Part shown: piece by piece, positions 14,287-16,925 of the stretch | Layout of the letters: each line of letters starts with the position of its first letter | Numbering within the stretch: position 1 is the stretch's first letter | Assembly (NCBI GenBank): GCA_023229505.1 | Contig: JALNZD010000062.1 | Span: 1 to 16,925 of the forward strand | Reading direction: 5' to 3' | Length of the DNA stretch: 16,925 nt | DNA from: Bacteroidales bacterium | Lineage (GTDB): Bacteria; Bacteroidota; Bacteroidia; Bacteroidales; JAGOPY01 | Notes under the pieces: generated by a model | What the model saw: the letters and a program-made list of their open reading frames with translations, nothing else | Database searches by the model: none | What the model was told of the DNA's origin: nothing | Translations under genes and position numbers: made by a program

Positions 14287-15567
14287 ATGGTGGAAGATAA
14301 ATTTTCTAGTAAGGCTTACCTCGAAATGGAGCTGTTGCGTTTTACGACGGCCGGCAGCGTCGATGACGGGAAAAGTACCCTGATCGGCAGGTTGCTGTAT
14401 GATAGTAAATCCATCTTCGAGGATCAGCTCGAGGCGGTCAAACGTGCCAGCATCAGAAAAGGTAATGAAATGATCAATCTTGCCCTGCTTACAGATGGCC
14501 TCCGCGCCGAGCGGGAGCAAGGCATTACCATCGATGTGGCTTACCGTTACTTTGCCACACCCAAACGCAAGTTCATCATCGCCGATACCCCCGGCCACGT
14601 GCAGTACACCCGCAACATGGTCACCGGAGCCTCAACAGCCAACGCCGCCATCATCCTCATCGATGCCCGCAATGGCGTGACCGAGCAGACATACCGCCAT
14701 TCCTACATCGCATCCCTGCTGCAGATCCCCCATCTGATCATCTGTGTCAACAAAATGGACCTGATGAATTATAGCGAAGAGGTCTATGAAAAGATCAAGC
14801 ATGACTTCGGCGCTTTCGCCGCCAAACTTGATGTGAAAGACATCCATTTTGTCCCGATCAGCGCCCTGAATGGCGATAACGTGGTCAACAAACTGAACAA
14901 CATGCCGTGGTATGAAGGCGGTACGCTGCGATATATCCTGGAGAATATCCATGTTGCCAGCGACCATAACCACATCGACCCGCGCTTCCCCGTGCAGTAT
15001 GTGATCCGGCCAATCTCGGAGAAATTCCACGACTACCGCGGCTATGCCGGACGGGTCGCCGGCGGGGTTTTCCATAAAGGAGAAAAGGTGATGGTGCTGC
15101 CCTCCGGCTTTATTACCACCCTCGAATCCATCGATTTTGATGAATCGGAAATAAATGAGGCTTTCCCGCCAATGTCCGTTACATTCCGCCTTTCCGACGA
15201 CCTCGATATAAGCCGGGGCGATATGATCGTCAGAGAAAACAACGTGCCTGAAACCGGGCAGGATATCGAAGTCATGATGTGCTGGATGAGCGATAAACCA
15301 CTGCTCCCGGGCATGAAATATTATCTACGCCATACCACCTCCGAGGTAAGGGCAATGATCAAAGAGATTGTTTATAAGGTCGATGTCAACACACTCGAAC
15401 GGGTTCCTGATGGAAAAGAACTGAGAATGAACGAAATCGCCCGTGTGCAACTGCGTACTACCAAACCATTGTTTTACGACAGCTACCGGCGGAACCGTAC
15501 CACCGGCAGCATTATCCTGATCGAGGAAGGAACGTTCAATACGGTGGGAGTGGGAATGATTGTTTAA
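14287..15567 (+). CDS. cysN: Sulfate adenylyltransferase subunit 1 CysN (GTPase)
   Basis: CysN is the EF-Tu-like GTPase subunit that powers APS synthesis by CysD. The 426-residue protein shows G1 GSVDDGKS (23-30), the switch segment EREQGITIDVAYRYF, G3 DTPGHVQYTRNMVTGAS and G4 NKMD, then two beta-barrel domains as in elongation factors. It is the stand-alone form without a fused CysC domain. I chose the ATG at 14287; the in-frame TTG at 14275 lies inside the repeat arm and would add only four residues. The upstream 25-bp inverted repeat could affect initiation, and the TAA stop abuts another copy of the same repeat. Confidence 0.96.
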   Translation: MVEDKFSSKAYLEMELLRFTTAGSVDDGKSTLIGRLLYDSKSIFEDQLEAVKRASIRKGNEMINLALLTDGLRAEREQGITIDVAYRYFATPKRKFIIADTPGHVQYTRNMVTGASTANAAIILIDARNGVTEQTYRHSYIASLLQIPHLIICVNKMDLMNYSEEVYEKIKHDFGAFAAKLDVKDIHFVPISALNGDNVVNKLNNMPWYEGGTLRYILENIHVASDHNHIDPRFPVQYVIRPISEKFHDYRGYAGRVAGGVFHKGEKVMVLPSGFITTLESIDFDESEINEAFPPMSVTFRLSDDLDISRGDMIVRENNVPETGQDIEVMMCWMSDKPLLPGMKYYLRHTTSEVRAMIKEIVYKVDVNTLERVPDGKELRMNEIARVQLRTTKPLFYDSYRRNRTTGSIILIEEGTFNTVGVGMIV

Positions 15568-15603
15568 CTTTGAACTCAACTTTGAACTTTGAACTTTGAA
15601 CTT
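15566..15603. repeat. Heptad array (TTTGAAC family) between cysN and the epimerase
   Basis: Five near-perfect heptads of the AACTTTG family start on the last two bases of the cysN stop codon. A block of 30 bases (15573-15602) is identical to 14252-14281 upstream of cysN. In this orientation the unit contains TGA, giving stops in all three frames every 21 nt. It also contains TTG, one copy of which (15589) is the only plausible start codon of the epimerase gene. Confidence 0.9.
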
Positions 15604-16623
15604 AAACAGCATCGGCTGTTAATCACCGGCGGTGCCGGATTCATCGGATCCGCACTCTGCGAGGCCTTCCTGCTGCAGGACAACGAGGTCGTCTGCCTGG
15701 ACAACTTTCTAACCGGCTTCCGTAAAAACATTGAGCCATTTCTTTCCAACCCCCGTTTTACCTTCATCGAAGGCGACATACGCGATCCTGATACCTGCAA
15801 AAAAGCCTGCGATGGGATCGAGTATGTTTTCCACCAGGCTGCCCTCGGCTCTGTACCGCGATCTATCGAGAATCCGGCACGTACCAACGAGATTAATATC
15901 ACCGGGACCTTGAACATGCTCATCGCTGCCCGCGATGCCAGGGTTAAAAGATTCGTTTATGCTTCCAGTTCGTCAGTCTATGGCAGCAGTAAAAAACTGC
16001 CCAAAGTGGAGGAAGAAACCGGCGAGCCTTTATCGCCCTACGCCGTCACCAAGGTCGTGAATGAAAAATATGCCCGGATTTTCCATGACATTTACGGCCT
16101 GGAAACCACCAGCCTGCGCTATTTCAACGTTTTCGGCCGCCGCCAGGACCCTCACGGGGCCTACGCTGCTGTCATCCCCAAATGGGTTTCACAACTGATG
16201 AAGCACGAACGGCCTGTCATTAACGGCGACGGAAGCTATTCCAGGGACTTTACCTATATCGATAACGTGGTACAGGCGAATGAGCTGGCAGCGTTAGCCC
16301 CCACCCCGTCCCTCCCCCACAGGTCCCCACGTACGCGGGGAACAGGGGAGGGAGTCAGGGAGGGGGCTGTCGTTTTTAACATCGCCTACGGCGCCAACAC
16401 CACCCTCAACGAGCTTTTCAACATCCTCCGCGACAACCTCTCCCGCTTCGATCCGAAGATTGCACGGATTGAACCCATCTATGGCCCCGAACGCCCTGGC
16501 GACATCCCCTATTCCCACGCCTCCATCGAAAAAGCACGCGCAGAACTCGGCTATAATCCCCGGTTTGATGCCAGGAAAGGGTTTGAGCTCGCCTGCGAAT
16601 GGTACCATGAACACCTCCGGTGA
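15589..16623 (+). CDS. NAD-dependent UDP-hexosamine 4-epimerase, WbpP/TviC-like SDR
   Basis: An extended short-chain dehydrogenase of 344 residues with Rossmann motif GGAGFIG (14-20), HQAALGSVPRS (82-92), YASSSSVYG (124-132), catalytic Tyr151/Lys155 in YAVTK, and RYFNVFGRRQDPHGAYAAVIPKW, characteristic of UDP-GlcNAc/UDP-GalNAc(A) 4-epimerases of the WbpP/TviC group. It would supply an N-acetyl-galactosamine-type precursor for the polysaccharide. Two oddities: the only start in frame is TTG at 15589 inside a heptad array, so residues 1-5 come from the repeat; and residues about 237-260, a Pro/Arg/Gly-rich loop, come from a GC-rich palindrome inserted between the ELAAL and VFNIAYG segments. Both Rossmann and C-terminal substrate regions otherwise look intact. 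The exact sugar specificity is unproven. Confidence 0.88.
   Translation: MNFELKQHRLLITGGAGFIGSALCEAFLLQDNEVVCLDNFLTGFRKNIEPFLSNPRFTFIEGDIRDPDTCKKACDGIEYVFHQAALGSVPRSIENPARTNEINITGTLNMLIAARDARVKRFVYASSSSVYGSSKKLPKVEEETGEPLSPYAVTKVVNEKYARIFHDIYGLETTSLRYFNVFGRRQDPHGAYAAVIPKWVSQLMKHERPVINGDGSYSRDFTYIDNVVQANELAALAPTPSLPHRSPRTRGTGEGVREGAVVFNIAYGANTTLNELFNILRDNLSRFDPKIARIEPIYGPERPGDIPYSHASIEKARAELGYNPRFDARKGFELACEWYHEHLR
16296..16368. repeat. GC-rich palindromic element inside the epimerase gene
   Basis: Arms beginning AGCCCCC and ending GGGGGCT pair with a few gaps, including TCCCTCCCC with GGGGAGGGA. The core CCCC-ACGTACGC-GGGG contains the self-complementary CGTACG. It is read in frame as a Pro/Arg/Gly-rich loop and differs sharply in composition from the surrounding gene. 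It behaves like an in-frame palindromic insertion, comparable to Rickettsia palindromic elements. Confidence 0.8.
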
Positions 16624-16802
16624 GTTTAAAGTTCAAAGTTCAAAGTTCAAAGTTGAGTCCCCTCCGATAATTCCATTTTTTGCCACCAAAGCACAAAAAC
16701 ACCAAGATACACCAAGGTTATTTGGTTGATAATCAACATTTGGTGATATTTAGTGTATTTGTGTTTTCGTGGCAATTTATTAGTTTTAACTTTGAACTTT
16801 GA
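16624..16802. repeat. Compound palindrome downstream of the epimerase
   Basis: Three nested inverted repeats share one centre region. Outer arms are heptad arrays (16628-16654 and 16788-16802, with 15 bp perfectly complementary: 16640-16654 with 16788-16802). Middle arms 16680-16716 and 16739-16775 match at about 28 of 37 positions, from TTGCCAC to GTGGCAA. The centre is GTTGAT-A-ATCAAC (16725-16737). GAGTCCCCTC (16655-16664) and GAGCCCCCTC (16801-16810) are direct near-copies beside the outer arms. No protein is credible here. It could end the polysaccharide transcript or be a non-autonomous repeat element. Confidence 0.8.
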
Positions 16803-16925
16803 GCCCCCTCTAAAAAGGGACATTAATATAAATTGAAAAAATAATAATTATCGGTAAAAGTATGACTTTGGAAAACTGCCTGTCTGGATTTCGATGAAAA
16901 TTTAGCTTCAGAGAAAAATATTCAC
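16803..16925. other. Intergenic right end of the window
   Basis: No gene start, RNA gene or promoter can be supported in the last 123 bases. The sequence is AT-rich after a short CCCCCTC...AAGGG remnant at 16804-16819 that may belong to the same C/G-rich palindrome class as the element inside the epimerase. Confidence 0.4.

Noticed and set aside
16460..16729. Plus-strand frame ending in Lys/Val/Gln/Ser/Phe-rich repeats
   Set aside because: It overlaps the epimerase in another frame, and its tail is merely the translation of the GTTCAAA heptads, which are open in all frames.

Overview
The window looks like chromosomal DNA of a Bacteroidota bacterium, probably an uncultured Bacteroidales-like lineage. 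Evidence: at least six upstream regions carry the Bacteroidota -7 element TAnnTTTG, two of them with a TTG or TTTG about 20 nt further upstream. Start codons lack clear Shine-Dalgarno sequences. The gene neighbourhoods (DUF3098-truB-queA, flippase/GT2 next to ruvC, topA beside a degenerate arginase-fold gene) and the protein sequences also fit this phylum. No tRNA, rRNA, CRISPR array or intact insertion sequence was seen.

Layout. Positions 1-522 carry no gene: an AT-rich stretch, then a composite array of 7-bp and 8-bp tandem repeats. Next come DUF3098 and truB in a row, then queA behind its own promoter. Convergent to queA is a minus-strand pair, a flippase-like membrane protein followed by a membrane GT2 glycosyltransferase. 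ruvC diverges from the flippase gene with only 18 nt between start codons. topA and an arginase-fold protein that has lost half its metal ligands follow, each with a recognisable promoter.

From 9361 to 16623 all genes lie on the plus strand and form a surface-polysaccharide cluster: an outer-membrane export lipoprotein (Wza/OPX type), a Wzc-like co-polymerase/tyrosine kinase ending in 14 consecutive Tyr-Gly pairs, then cysC, cysD and cysN, then a WbpP/TviC-type UDP-hexosamine 4-epimerase. CysDN would make APS from sulfate and ATP, and CysC would phosphorylate it to PAPS. With no PAPS reductase in view and polysaccharide genes on both sides, the likely purpose is a sulfate donor for a sulfated exopolysaccharide or capsule (inference).

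The most unusual aspect is the DNA between genes. Several intergenic gaps are filled by short tandem repeats of 7 or 8 bp in different sequence families. They butt against or overlap stop codons of queA, cysC, cysD and cysN, and they supply the apparent TTG start codon and first residues of the epimerase. Between cysD and cysN they form a perfect 25-bp inverted repeat ending 4 nt before the cysN ATG. After the epimerase they form the outer arms of a compound palindrome of about 160 bp. A separate GC-rich palindrome of 73 bp sits in frame inside the epimerase gene. This resembles the heptanucleotide STRR sequences of cyanobacteria and the palindromic elements of Rickettsia, but here in a Bacteroidota genome.
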